Shown here one piece after another: positions 43,291-51,866 of a stretch of DNA of 64,000 bases; within the stretch, counting starts at the first letter, position 1, and each line of letters starts with the position of its first letter. The notes beneath the pieces are model-generated. The model saw only the letters and a program-made list of their open reading frames with translations, made no database searches and was not told the origin of the DNA. This DNA comes from Tissierellales bacterium (GTDB lineage Bacteria; Bacillota; Clostridia; Tissierellales; Tissierellaceae): assembly GCA_030146705.1 (NCBI GenBank), contig JASLBE010000062.1:1-64000 (forward strand). Reading direction: 5' to 3'. Position numbers and translations under genes: made by a program.

Positions 43291-44400
43291 ATGAAGGTTA
43301 TGACTGTATTTGGGACCAGGCCAGAGGGAATAAAAATGGCTCCTATTGTTAAGGAACTAGAAAAAAGAGAGGGTGTTGAGTCAATAGTATGTATAACTGC
43401 CCAGCATAGGGAAATGTTAGACCAGGTACTTGACTTGTTTGAAATAAAACCCAACTATGACTTAAACATATTTAAGCCAGGCCAGACCCTGACAGATATT
43501 ACCAACAAGGCCCTTAAGGGCTTGGAAGATGTAATAAAGAAGGAAAGACCAGATGTACTTTTGGTCCAAGGTGATACAACAACAGTTTTCGCAGGAGCCC
43601 TAGCAGGCTTTTACCAAAGAGTTAAAATAGGCCATGTTGAGGCAGGGCTTAGGAGTGGTAACATATACTCACCCTATCCAGAAGAAGCAAACAGGAAGAT
43701 GACTGGAATTATTACAAACTATCATTTTGCACCTACTAGGAGGAATAAGGATAACTTATTGAAAGAAGGTTATACTAGTGATAACATATATATAACAGGG
43801 AACACTGTTATAGATGCACTTAAATATACAGTGAAGGATGATTATGAATTCCAAATGGACTTACTTAACAATTTGGACTATGATAAGAGTAGGATGATAC
43901 TTTTAACAGCCCATAGGAGAGAAAACCTAGGAAGGCCAATGGAAAATATTTTTACGGCTATTAAGGACATAGTTAATAAGTATGATGATGTAGAAGTTAT
44001 TTTCCCAATCCATTTAAATCCAAAGGTTAGGGAAATAGCCAACAGGATATTAAAGCATAAGAGGATCCATATGGTTGAACCAATGGACTATGAGCCATTT
44101 ACCAACCTTATGGCTAGGGTAGACCTAGTTGTAACTGATTCTGGTGGACTTCAAGAAGAGGCACCAACCCTTGGAAAGCCAGTTTTAGTAGTTAGGGAGG
44201 AAACAGAAAGACCAGAAGGTATAGAGTCTGGTACAGCTAAACTTGTTGGAACTAATTATAAAAATATTTATGAAGAGTTAGATAATCTTCTATCAAACCC
44301 TGATGAATACAAAAATATGGCCAATGCAGTAAACCCTTATGGTGATGGGCAGGCGGCCAAAAAAATAGTTGATGTTTTACTAGAAGATTTTAAAAAATAA
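43291..44400 (+). CDS. wecB: UDP-N-acetylglucosamine 2-epimerase
   Basis: Converts UDP-GlcNAc to UDP-ManNAc for surface glycopolymers. The 369-residue protein has VFGTRPEGIKMAPIV at the start, VQGDTTTVFAGAL, HVEAGLRSG, LTAHRRENLG, and TDSGGLQEEAPTLGKPVLV. It lies 11 nt after tagO with a perfect TAGGAGG site, and is probably co-transcribed. Confidence 0.95.
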   Translation: MKVMTVFGTRPEGIKMAPIVKELEKREGVESIVCITAQHREMLDQVLDLFEIKPNYDLNIFKPGQTLTDITNKALKGLEDVIKKERPDVLLVQGDTTTVFAGALAGFYQRVKIGHVEAGLRSGNIYSPYPEEANRKMTGIITNYHFAPTRRNKDNLLKEGYTSDNIYITGNTVIDALKYTVKDDYEFQMDLLNNLDYDKSRMILLTAHRRENLGRPMENIFTAIKDIVNKYDDVEVIFPIHLNPKVREIANRILKHKRIHMVEPMDYEPFTNLMARVDLVVTDSGGLQEEAPTLGKPVLVVREETERPEGIESGTAKLVGTNYKNIYEELDNLLSNPDEYKNMANAVNPYGDGQAAKKIVDVLLEDFKK

Positions 44401-44431
44401 GTGGAACTAAGGTTTCTGGAGTTGATTTGAG

Positions 44432-45814
44432 ATGGATAAAAGGCTTAAGGAGCTTAGTAGAAGCATAAGGATGATAGAAGGTATATTAAATTATGCTTAT
44501 GAAGGCTATGTTTTAGTGGACTCAGAGGGAAAGGTAGTTATGATGCAGTATGATAAGCTACTAGGCATTGAAGAAGAAGGGGCTGTTGGAAGACCTGTAG
44601 AGGATATTATAGAAAATACTAGGATGCATATTGTGGTAAAAACTGGGGTTGAAGAAATTAGGCATGTCCAGAGAATCCAGGGCCACGATATGATAACAAA
44701 CAGGATACCTATTATTATAGATGGTAAGATAATAGGTGGTCTTGGAACAGTTCTCTTTAAAGACATAGATGAGATGAAGGACCTGGCCCATAAATTACTG
44801 GACCTCCAGTCTAGGATAAATAAATATCAAGTAGAGTTAAAAAGGATAGAGGGTGTTGAGCATTCATTTGACAATATTTTAACAAAGAATCCTAAAATGA
44901 CCTATTTAAAGAGCATAGGGAAAAAGGCAGCAGAAACTAATTCTACTGTTTTAATTACAGGAGAAAGTGGAACTGGTAAGGAACTTTTTGCCCAGGCTAT
45001 CCATAAGGCTAGTTATAGGAAAGATGGACCCTTCATAGCCATAAATTGTGGGGCTATTCCAAAAGGATTAATTGAAGCTGAACTTTTTGGGTATAAAGAA
45101 GGTGCATTCACTGGAGCTAGTGAAAAGGGGAAAATAGGAAAATTTGAGATGGCATCTGGAGGGACCTTATTCCTGGATGAAATAGGGAATATGTCTTTAG
45201 ATATGCAGGTTAAACTCCTAAGGGTTTTAGAGACTAAAGAGTTTGATCCGATTGGTGGTAATGAAAAAATAGACTTAGATGCAAGGATTATTGCTGCTAC
45301 AAATGAGAATTTGGAAGAAGAAATAAAACTTGGAAATTTCAGGGAGGACCTTTACTATAGGTTAAATGTAATTTCAATTGATATCCCTCCTTTAAGAGAG
45401 CGGCTTGAAGATGTAGAGATAATTGCAGAAAGTATAATAGATAAGTTATCTTTAGAAATGGACATAGACAAAAAAATAATGACTAAAGAGGCCTTGGATA
45501 TCCTATCTAGTTATGATTGGCCAGGCAATGTAAGAGAGCTTAGGAATATACTAGAGAGGGCTATGACCCTATCTAGTAGTAAACATATAAGACCGCAGGA
45601 CATAGCTGAAAGAGTCCTATACAAGACCAATAATGATAGGTATTTGAGCCTGGGTCTAGGTAGCAAGACCCTAGATGAAATAGTTGAGGAAACAGAAAAA
45701 AATGCCATCTTGGCTGCCCTAGAAATTTGCAAGGGCAATAAGACTGAAGTGGCCAAGCTTTTGGGTATTCATAGGACATCTTTATATAGACGGATGGATA
45801 AATATAAGATATAA
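44432..45814 (+). CDS. Sigma-54-dependent transcriptional activator with PAS domain
   Basis: The 460-residue enhancer-binding protein has an N-terminal PAS-like sensor (about residues 10-120, YAYEGYVLVDSEGKVVMMQY), a short coiled coil, and an AAA+ domain with Walker A GESGTGKE, the sigma-54-contacting GAFTGA loop, Walker B GGTLFLDEIG and an arginine-finger region. A Fis-type helix-turn-helix (KGNKTEVAKLLGIHRTSLYR) ends the protein. It drives sigma-54 polymerase in response to a small ligand. A sigma-54 promoter and three inverted repeats lie directly downstream, before thl, so its likely targets are thl and possibly atoDA. Its ligand is unknown. Confidence 0.94.
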   Translation: MDKRLKELSRSIRMIEGILNYAYEGYVLVDSEGKVVMMQYDKLLGIEEEGAVGRPVEDIIENTRMHIVVKTGVEEIRHVQRIQGHDMITNRIPIIIDGKIIGGLGTVLFKDIDEMKDLAHKLLDLQSRINKYQVELKRIEGVEHSFDNILTKNPKMTYLKSIGKKAAETNSTVLITGESGTGKELFAQAIHKASYRKDGPFIAINCGAIPKGLIEAELFGYKEGAFTGASEKGKIGKFEMASGGTLFLDEIGNMSLDMQVKLLRVLETKEFDPIGGNEKIDLDARIIAATNENLEEEIKLGNFREDLYYRLNVISIDIPPLRERLEDVEIIAESIIDKLSLEMDIDKKIMTKEALDILSSYDWPGNVRELRNILERAMTLSSSKHIRPQDIAERVLYKTNNDRYLSLGLGSKTLDEIVEETEKNAILAALEICKGNKTEVAKLLGIHRTSLYRRMDKYKI

Positions 45815-45819
45815 TTATC

Positions 45820-45868
45820 GTACATATACCGATACACCGATAAATTATAGGTGTATCTATTTATGTAC
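45820..45868. promoter_or_regulatory. Inverted repeat 1 upstream of the sigma-54 promoter
   Basis: Arms 45820-45838 and 45850-45868 share GTACATA and GATACACC (16 of 19 positions pair). No T run, so a terminator is less likely than an activator-binding site about 150 nt upstream of the promoter. Confidence 0.5.
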
Positions 45869-45936
45869 AAAATAGAGTGATAAATTTAATTATTGTTCTA
45901 TTTTGTCACACAAAAATTTATAATATAAATTTTTGT
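45867..45936. promoter_or_regulatory. Inverted repeats 2 and 3 upstream of the sigma-54 promoter
   Basis: ACAAAATAGA with TCTATTTTGT (45867-45876 and 45897-45906) and ACAAAAATTTA with TAAATTTTTGT (45910-45920 and 45926-45936). Perfect arms, but AT-rich. They may be accessory or activator sites. Confidence 0.4.
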
Positions 45937-46004
45937 ATAGAAATTCAAATGGCCAAAGGTGTAGTTTTCAAGCTTAGTTATTGATTATTTTATAATTAAC
46001 AACA

Positions 46005-46021
46005 TTGGCACGAAAAATGCA
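46005..46021 (+). promoter_or_regulatory. Sigma-54 (-24/-12) promoter of thl
   Basis: TTGGCACGAAAAATGCA. The invariant GG (46007-46008) and GC (46019-46020) are separated by the required 10 nt, and TGGCAC is a perfect -24 element. Transcription would start near 46032, with the thl ATG at 46079. Confidence 0.8.
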
Positions 46022-46078
46022 ACTACACTTATTGTAAGGCTATTGAAAATAAATTTTTTATAAAATAGGAGGATTTGT

Positions 46079-47260
46079 ATGAAAAAAGTAGTAATTGCGT
46101 CAGCAGTAAGAACAGCTTTAGGATCTTTTGGGGGTTCTCTTAAGGACGTACCAGCTGTAGAATTAGGTAGATTAGTAGTAGAAGAAGCTATTAAAAGAGC
46201 TAATGTTGAAAAAGACCAAATAAACGAATTAATATTTGGTAACGTTTTACAAGCAGGTCTTGGACAAAATGTTGCTAGGCAAGTATCTGTTGCAGCAGGA
46301 ATACCAATAGAAGTACCTTCTTATACAATCAATAAAGTATGTGGATCAGGCTTAAAGGCAGTTGCATTAGCAGCTCAAGCTATCTTAGCTGGAGATGCTG
46401 AAATAGTTGTAGCTGGTGGTACTGAAAACATGAGTAGGGCTCCATACGCTTTAGAAAAAGCTAGATGGGGACAAAGAATGGGAGACGGAAAAATTGTAGA
46501 CGTTATGATTAAAGACGGTCTATGGGATGCTTTCAACAATTACCATATGGGAATGACAGCTGAAAACATTGCAGAACAATGGAACTTAACTAGGGAAATG
46601 CAAGATGAATTTGCAGCTAACAGTCAAAACAAGGCTGAAGCAGCTATAAAAGCTGGTAAGTTCAAAGATGAAATTGTTCCAGTTGAAATCCCACAAAGAA
46701 AAGGGGATCCTGTAATATTTGATACTGACGAGTTTGTAAGATTCGGAGTAACTGCAGAAGCAATTTCTAAATTAAGACCAGCATTCAAAAGAGATGGTGG
46801 TACAGTAACAGCAGCTAATGCTTCAGGAATAAACGATGGTGCAGCAGCATTTGTAGTAATGACTGAAGAAAAAGCTAAGGAATTAGGAATAGAACCATTA
46901 GCTACTATAGCTTCTTATGCTTCAGCAGGTGTTGACCCAAGTATAATGGGAACTGGACCAATTCCATCAAGTAGATTAGCTATGGAAAAAGCTGGTATAA
47001 CAGTAGAAGACTTAGACTTAATAGAAGCTAACGAAGCTTTCGCAGCTCAATCATTAGCAGTAGCTAAGGATTTAAACTTCGATATGTCTAAAGTAAACGT
47101 TAATGGTGGAGCAATTGCTATAGGTCACCCTATAGGAGCTTCAGGTGCTAGAATATTAGTTACTTTACTACACGAAATGAAAAAACGTGATTCTAAAAAA
47201 GGTCTTGCTACACTTTGTATAGGTGGAGGACAAGGAATCGCTATGGTAGTTGAAAGATAA
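46079..47260 (+). CDS. thl: Acetyl-CoA C-acetyltransferase (thiolase)
   Basis: Interconverts acetoacetyl-CoA plus CoA with two acetyl-CoA. The 393-residue protein has NKVCGSGLKAVALAAQ (nucleophile Cys near residue 88), NEAFAAQSLAVAKDL, GHPIGASGARILVTLL (His) and CIGGGQGIAMVVER (second Cys). Codon use is of the highly expressed type (AGA arginine). It lies just downstream of a sigma-54 promoter. With AtoDA it would turn acetoacetate from Kce into acetyl-CoA; in reverse it would feed butyrate synthesis. Confidence 0.95.
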   Translation: MKKVVIASAVRTALGSFGGSLKDVPAVELGRLVVEEAIKRANVEKDQINELIFGNVLQAGLGQNVARQVSVAAGIPIEVPSYTINKVCGSGLKAVALAAQAILAGDAEIVVAGGTENMSRAPYALEKARWGQRMGDGKIVDVMIKDGLWDAFNNYHMGMTAENIAEQWNLTREMQDEFAANSQNKAEAAIKAGKFKDEIVPVEIPQRKGDPVIFDTDEFVRFGVTAEAISKLRPAFKRDGGTVTAANASGINDGAAAFVVMTEEKAKELGIEPLATIASYASAGVDPSIMGTGPIPSSRLAMEKAGITVEDLDLIEANEAFAAQSLAVAKDLNFDMSKVNVNGGAIAIGHPIGASGARILVTLLHEMKKRDSKKGLATLCIGGGQGIAMVVER

Positions 47261-47285
47261 TATAATTATTTAATAAAAAAATACC

Positions 47286-47332
47286 ATCAAACTTAATAAG
47301 TCGGCTTGCCCGGCTTATTGGTTTGATATAAT
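47286..47332 (+). promoter_or_regulatory. Hairpin overlapping an extended -10 promoter upstream of atoD
   Basis: ATCAAAC/GTTTGAT and AATAAG/CTTATT form a long imperfect stem (47286-47327) after thl. Its last bases form TGATATAAT (47324-47332), a good extended -10. It may be both the thl terminator and the start of the atoD transcript. Confidence 0.5.
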
Positions 47333-47378
47333 ATATATTTGATATACTGAAAACTTATAAAAATAAGGAGGTAATTTT

Positions 47379-48044
47379 GTGAATAAAATAGTGAGCTTAG
47401 AAGACGCTTTAAGTCATATAGAAGATGGTATGACTATAATGGTTGGAGGCTTTTTAAACTGTGGAGCTCCTCTTAGAATTTTAGAAGCTTTAGCAGAAAA
47501 AGGAGTTAAAGACTTAACTTTAATAGGAAATGACACAGGATTTGTTGAAAATGGTGTAGGTAAATTAGTTGTTAACAAACAAATTAAGAACCTTGTTGCT
47601 ACACATATAGGAACAAACAGGGAAACTGGTAACCAAATGAACTCTGGTGAAATGAATGTAACTTTAGTTCCTCAAGGAACTTTAGCTGAAAGAGTTAGGT
47701 CAGCAGCAGCTGGACTTGGCGGTTTCTTAACACCAACTGGAATTGGTACAATCGTAGAAGAAGGAAAAGAAAAAATAACTGTTGATGGTAAGGAATATAT
47801 ACTAGAAAAACCTATAAGAGCAGATGTTGCTTTAATAGTTGGTCATTCAGTTGATAAATCTGGAAACATAGTTTACAGAGGAGCTACAAGAAACTTTAAC
47901 GAACTTATGGCTGGTGCAGCTGATGTAGTTATAGTTGAAGCAGAAGAGATTGTTGAAGTAGGAGAATTAGATCCAGCTCATGTTGTGACTCCTGGTATAT
48001 TTGTTGATTATATAGTAGACGGAGGTGCACTAGATAATGAATAA
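47379..48044 (+). CDS. atoD: Acetoacetate/butyrate CoA-transferase subunit A (AtoD-like)
   Basis: The alpha subunit of a class I CoA-transferase that moves CoA between acyl-CoA (butyryl- or acetyl-CoA) and acetoacetate. The 221-residue protein has the family motif GGFLNCGAPLRILEAL and RADVALIVGHSVDKSGNIVY. The start is GTG after AAGGAGG. The 3' end overlaps atoA by 8 nt, which keeps subunit synthesis equal. The AGA-rich codon use matches thl and kal/kce. Confidence 0.92.
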   Translation: MNKIVSLEDALSHIEDGMTIMVGGFLNCGAPLRILEALAEKGVKDLTLIGNDTGFVENGVGKLVVNKQIKNLVATHIGTNRETGNQMNSGEMNVTLVPQGTLAERVRSAAAGLGGFLTPTGIGTIVEEGKEKITVDGKEYILEKPIRADVALIVGHSVDKSGNIVYRGATRNFNELMAGAADVVIVEAEEIVEVGELDPAHVVTPGIFVDYIVDGGALDNE

Positions 48045-48693
48045 TAAAGAAATTATTACAAGAAGAGTAGCTAAAGAAGTACAAGATGGTGATGTTGTTA
48101 ACTTAGGTATAGGAATGCCAACTATGGTTGCTAACTATCTAGAAGATGGTGTAGAGGCTATGTTCCAATCAGAAAATGGTTTCTTAGGAATAGGACCTGC
48201 TCCTAAAGAAGGAGAAGAAGACTGGGATATAGTAAATGCTGGTGGACAACCTTCTTCAATAAAACCTGGAGGAATGTTCTTTGATTCAGCAACTTCTTTC
48301 TTAATAATTCGTGGTGGACACGTTGATATGACTGTTTTAGGTGCCCTACAAGTTGACCAAGAAGGTAACTTAGCTAACTGGATGATTCCAGGAAAAATGG
48401 TTCCAGGAATGGGTGGAGCTATGGACTTAGTTGTTGGAGCTAAAAAAGTTATAGTAGCTATGGAACACTTAACTAAAAAAGGAGAGCACAAAATCCTTAA
48501 AAAGTGTGAATTACCATTAACAGCTGCTAACCAAGTTAATATGATAGTAACAGAAATGGGAGTTATGGAAGTAACTGACAAGGGCTTAGTATTAACTGAA
48601 ATAAATGAAGATTATACAGTTGAACAAGTTAAGGAAGCTACTGGTGCAGACTTAATAATTGCTGATGATCTTAAGAAAATGGATTATATGTAA
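48037..48693 (+). CDS. atoA: Acetoacetate/butyrate CoA-transferase subunit B (AtoA-like)
   Basis: The 218-residue beta subunit carries the catalytic glutamate in SENGFLGIGP, plus NLGIGMPTMVANYL and GGHVDMTVLGALQVD. Together with AtoD it would activate acetoacetate to acetoacetyl-CoA for thiolase while releasing butyrate or acetate. It overlaps atoD. Confidence 0.93.
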   Translation: MNNKEIITRRVAKEVQDGDVVNLGIGMPTMVANYLEDGVEAMFQSENGFLGIGPAPKEGEEDWDIVNAGGQPSSIKPGGMFFDSATSFLIIRGGHVDMTVLGALQVDQEGNLANWMIPGKMVPGMGGAMDLVVGAKKVIVAMEHLTKKGEHKILKKCELPLTAANQVNMIVTEMGVMEVTDKGLVLTEINEDYTVEQVKEATGADLIIADDLKKMDYM

Positions 48694-48718
48694 AATATAA
48701 TATAAATATTACTAGTGA

Positions 48719-48742
48719 GGCGCTTATGTTTTCATAAGCGCC
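48719..48742. repeat. GC-rich hairpin between atoA and atoE
   Basis: A perfect 10-bp stem GGCGCTTATG/CATAAGCGCC with a TTTT loop and no T run after it. It may be an RNA-processing or stability element, or a weak terminator. Confidence 0.5.
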
Positions 48743-48804
48743 ATATCTAGGTGTCTAGTTTTAAATAGAATCTCTCAAACAAATACAAATTAAGGAGGGT
48801 ATTT

Positions 48805-50175
48805 ATGTTTCAAAAATTAACAAACTTTTTTGTATCCTTGGTACAAAAATATTTACCAGATGCATTTTTATTTGCTATATTCTTGACTATAGCAACCCTG
48901 ATTTTAGGGGTAGTATTTACAGGCCAAACACCATTAGCAATGATAGAACATTGGGGAAATGGAGTTTGGGAACTTTTAGCCTTTTCAATGCAAATGACCC
49001 TAGTATTAGTTACAGGTCATGCCTTGGCAAGTTCCAACCTAATAAAAAAAGGGCTTAAGAATATGACCAAGCCGGTCAATACTCCTGAACAAGCCATATT
49101 TTGGGTGTCACTAGTTTCAGCAATAGCTTGTTGGTTAAACTGGGGATTTGGACTTGTAATAGGAGCCCTATATGCTAGGGAAATAGCAAAGAAAGTAAAA
49201 AATGTAGACTACAGACTTTTAATCGCAGCAGCTTATTCAGGTTTCGTAGTTTGGCATGCAGGTATATCAGCATCTATTCCTTTAACTCTTGCTTCAAAGG
49301 ATATAGACCTAGGATTACAAACAGCAGGTGCTGTTACTAACCATATACCAACAACACAAACAATATTTTCACCAGTAAATTTAATAATTTCATTTGTAGT
49401 AATCCTAACTCTACCACTTTTAAACAGGGCTATGCACCCAAAGGCAGGCTTAGAAGTAACAGTTGACCCAGCCCTACTAGAAGAGCCAGAAGTGGATGAG
49501 GCCTTATTAAGGAATGATACACCAGCAGATAAGATAGAAAACAGTAAATTAATCAGTTTTATAATATTTTTAATTGGACTTATTTATTTAATTGGACATT
49601 TTATGAAAAATGGATTCGACCTAAACTTAAACATAGTAAACCTTATATTCTTGACCTTTGGTATCTTACTTCACCAAACACCAAGAAACTATGTTTATGC
49701 TGTAACAGAAGCTACAAAGGGAGCGGCAGGAATAATCTTACAATTCCCATTCTATGCAGGAATAATGGGAATGATGACAGGAACTAACCCTGAAACAGGA
49801 GCCAACCTAGCTAAGATGATTTCTGAATGGTTTGTAAGTGTATCTACACCAAAATCTTTCCCAGTATTTACTTTCTGGGCAGCAGGAATTGTAAACTTCT
49901 TTGTTCCTTCAGGAGGAGGACAATGGGCAGTTCAGGCACCAATTATGATGCCAGCAGGAAAGGCCCTAGGAGTTTCTCCAGCCCTAACAGGTATATCTAT
50001 AGCTTGGGGAGATGCTTGGACTAATATGATCCAACCATTCTGGGCCCTACCAGCATTAGGTATAGCGGGACTTGGAGCAAGAGATATTATGGGCTTTTGT
50101 TTGATGGTATTAATATACACAGGTATATTTATATCCCTTGCCTTATATTTCTTGCCAGCAATATTTATGATGTAA
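48805..50175 (+). CDS. atoE: Short-chain fatty acid transporter (AtoE family)
   Basis: A 456-residue membrane protein of about 10-12 segments from the AtoE/TIGR00366 family: YLPDAFLFAIFLTIATLILG at the start, WGFGLVIGALYAREIAKKV, FVPSGGGQWAVQAPIMMPAG and WGDAWTNMIQPFWALPALGI. Relatives are linked to uptake of short-chain acids such as acetoacetate or butyrate. Following atoDA, it probably exchanges the acids produced or consumed by that pathway. SD AAGGAGGG. A terminator follows. Confidence 0.9.
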   Translation: MFQKLTNFFVSLVQKYLPDAFLFAIFLTIATLILGVVFTGQTPLAMIEHWGNGVWELLAFSMQMTLVLVTGHALASSNLIKKGLKNMTKPVNTPEQAIFWVSLVSAIACWLNWGFGLVIGALYAREIAKKVKNVDYRLLIAAAYSGFVVWHAGISASIPLTLASKDIDLGLQTAGAVTNHIPTTQTIFSPVNLIISFVVILTLPLLNRAMHPKAGLEVTVDPALLEEPEVDEALLRNDTPADKIENSKLISFIIFLIGLIYLIGHFMKNGFDLNLNIVNLIFLTFGILLHQTPRNYVYAVTEATKGAAGIILQFPFYAGIMGMMTGTNPETGANLAKMISEWFVSVSTPKSFPVFTFWAAGIVNFFVPSGGGQWAVQAPIMMPAGKALGVSPALTGISIAWGDAWTNMIQPFWALPALGIAGLGARDIMGFCLMVLIYTGIFISLALYFLPAIFMM

Positions 50176-50215
50176 GACAGTTTTATTAAAAAAATAGTGA
50201 GAGAGATTTTAAGAT

Positions 50216-50250
50216 AATAAGGGTATAGGTCCTCCTATACCTTTATTTTT
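50216..50250 (+). terminator. Terminator after atoE
   Basis: AATAAGGGTATAGG/CCTATACCTTTATT stem with loop TCCT, followed by T5. Confidence 0.85.
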
Positions 50251-50344
50251 ATATAAAATCACTAAAAAATCTAAATACTTAATAAAAAACCAAGATTACC
50301 GATTATATTATTGTAAATACAGTAGTATAATTACTCTTAGGTGT

Positions 50345-50373
50345 TTGCAAAGTCAGAATATCTTCTATATAAT
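50345..50373 (+). promoter_or_regulatory. Promoter of the atp operon
   Basis: TTGCAA (50345-50350), 17-nt spacer, TATAAT (50368-50373). The start near 50380 fits a first codon at 50422 rather than at 50383. Confidence 0.7.
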
Positions 50374-50421
50374 ATTAATTAAATGACAATAGATATTAGT
50401 ATTCTAAATTGGAGTGGAAAT

Positions 50422-50640
50422 ATGAAAAAAAATAAAGGAAACACTTTAAAGTACCTAAGTTTAATAACTCAAGTTGGATTATCATCAATTACACCCTTAT
50501 TAATGGGAGTTTACATTGGAAATCTAATAGATAAAAAAATAGGGAAACAAGGTGTTTTTTCGATTATTTTACTTATCTTAGGTGCTATGACAGGAATTTA
50601 TAATATTTATAAATTAGCTGGACCAAAGAAAAAGGAGTAG
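50422..50640 (+). CDS. atpZ: ATP synthase accessory protein AtpZ
   Basis: A 72-residue protein with two membrane segments (about residues 15-35 and 45-63) and the AtpZ/AtpI pattern PLLMGVYIGNLIDKKIGK. AtpZ and AtpI form a small channel thought to supply Mg2+ or Ca2+ or to help assemble the c-ring. I choose the ATG at 50422, preceded by GGAGTGG, over the ATG at 50383, which lies at the expected transcription start and has no ribosome site. Confidence 0.8.
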   Translation: MKKNKGNTLKYLSLITQVGLSSITPLLMGVYIGNLIDKKIGKQGVFSIILLILGAMTGIYNIYKLAGPKKKE

Positions 50641-50642
50641 CT

Positions 50643-51044
50643 ATGAATAATGATTTAATAAGGGGAATATTCAGAAAAGTGTTACTTTGGAGTATCCCAG
50701 TTTTAATTTTAATAATTTTCCTAACTAAAGATATTAAAGCCGGTATTTTAGGGTATATATTTGGAGTGTTAATATCTTCACTTAACTTCTTACTACTTAA
50801 AAAAAGTGTTGAAAAATCAGTTAGGCTAAGCCCTAGTAATGCATCAAGATATGCAACTGGTCAATACTTTATAAGGATGCTTATATTTTTTGTGGCCCTT
50901 ACAATAGGTGCCATTGCAGATTATTTAAACTTCTTAGGAGTGGTAGTAGGTGTTTTGATGATAAAAGCTGTAATCCTTATATCAAATATTATAGATAGTA
51001 TTTATGGAAGAAAAAGGATTAAAAAGAGAGGAGGGGAAAGATGA
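50643..51044 (+). CDS. atpI: ATP synthase protein I
   Basis: The 133-residue membrane protein has about four hydrophobic segments and the AtpI arrangement (GYIFGVLISSLNFLLLKKSV near the middle). It is weakly conserved and is identified largely by its position between atpZ and atpB. It overlaps atpB by 4 nt (ATGA). Confidence 0.82.
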   Translation: MNNDLIRGIFRKVLLWSIPVLILIIFLTKDIKAGILGYIFGVLISSLNFLLLKKSVEKSVRLSPSNASRYATGQYFIRMLIFFVALTIGAIADYLNFLGVVVGVLMIKAVILISNIIDSIYGRKRIKKRGGER

Positions 51045-51817
51045 GTATAAAATTTATATTGTCCTTAGTTGTAATAATTGCAGCAGGCTACTATATGGTA
51101 AAGGATGTTAAACTAGCAGTACTTACCTTAGGTTTAGCTGTCTTAGGAGCATTAATTACAAAGGGTGGGGCTTTATTTGAAAGCTACCTCTCACCAACAA
51201 TTTTTAATACTGTTGTAATAGCACTTGGTCTAATAGCCTTTGCTGTTTATTTTAATGGTAAGTTAAAGGAACAGAAAGTAGATGAAACACCGTCTATATT
51301 AATTACATTAGTAGAGTTTTTCACAGAGGCAGTAAATGGACTTGTAGAATCTACTATGGGTAAGAATAATATGATGTTTGCTCCTTATATATTTACCCTA
51401 TTTATATTTTTAATAGTGTCAAATATAGCAGGAGTAATTGGGGTATCATCACCAACATCTAATTATTCTGTAACTTTATCTCTAGCATTAATAACCTTTG
51501 TTACGACACAGTATTTTGGAATCAAAACTGCGGGAATAGGAGGATATTTAAAAGGGTTTTTTGCACCAATTCCACTATTGGCACCACTTAATATAATAGG
51601 GGAGCTAGCAAACCCAGTGTCACTTTCTTTCCGTTTGTTTGGTAATGTTCTTAGTGGTGGTTTGATAATGGCCTTAATAGCCAGTGCTTTTGGTACTTTA
51701 ACAGCAGCCTTAGCACCAGCCTTAAATATTTACTTTGACTTATTCTCAGGAATATTACAGGCCTTTATATTTACAATGTTGACTATGGTTTTCATAGCAG
51801 GATCAATCAATGACTAG
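51041..51817 (+). CDS. atpB: ATP synthase F0 subunit a
   Basis: The 258-residue stator subunit forms the ion half-channels against the c-ring. The essential arginine is in SLSFRLFGNVLSGGLIMA, with IIGELANPV before it. Several membrane segments are predicted. It is normal in length and context. Confidence 0.95.
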   Translation: MSIKFILSLVVIIAAGYYMVKDVKLAVLTLGLAVLGALITKGGALFESYLSPTIFNTVVIALGLIAFAVYFNGKLKEQKVDETPSILITLVEFFTEAVNGLVESTMGKNNMMFAPYIFTLFIFLIVSNIAGVIGVSSPTSNYSVTLSLALITFVTTQYFGIKTAGIGGYLKGFFAPIPLLAPLNIIGELANPVSLSFRLFGNVLSGGLIMALIASAFGTLTAALAPALNIYFDLFSGILQAFIFTMLTMVFIAGSIND

Positions 51818-51866
51818 GAAAGTAGTAAAATTTAAAATTTAAGGGAATTTAAAAGGAGGAAACAAA

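Noticed and set aside
50383..50421. ATG at 50383 as the atpZ start
   Set aside because: It coincides with the predicted transcription start and has no ribosome site; ATG 50422 has GGAGTGG.
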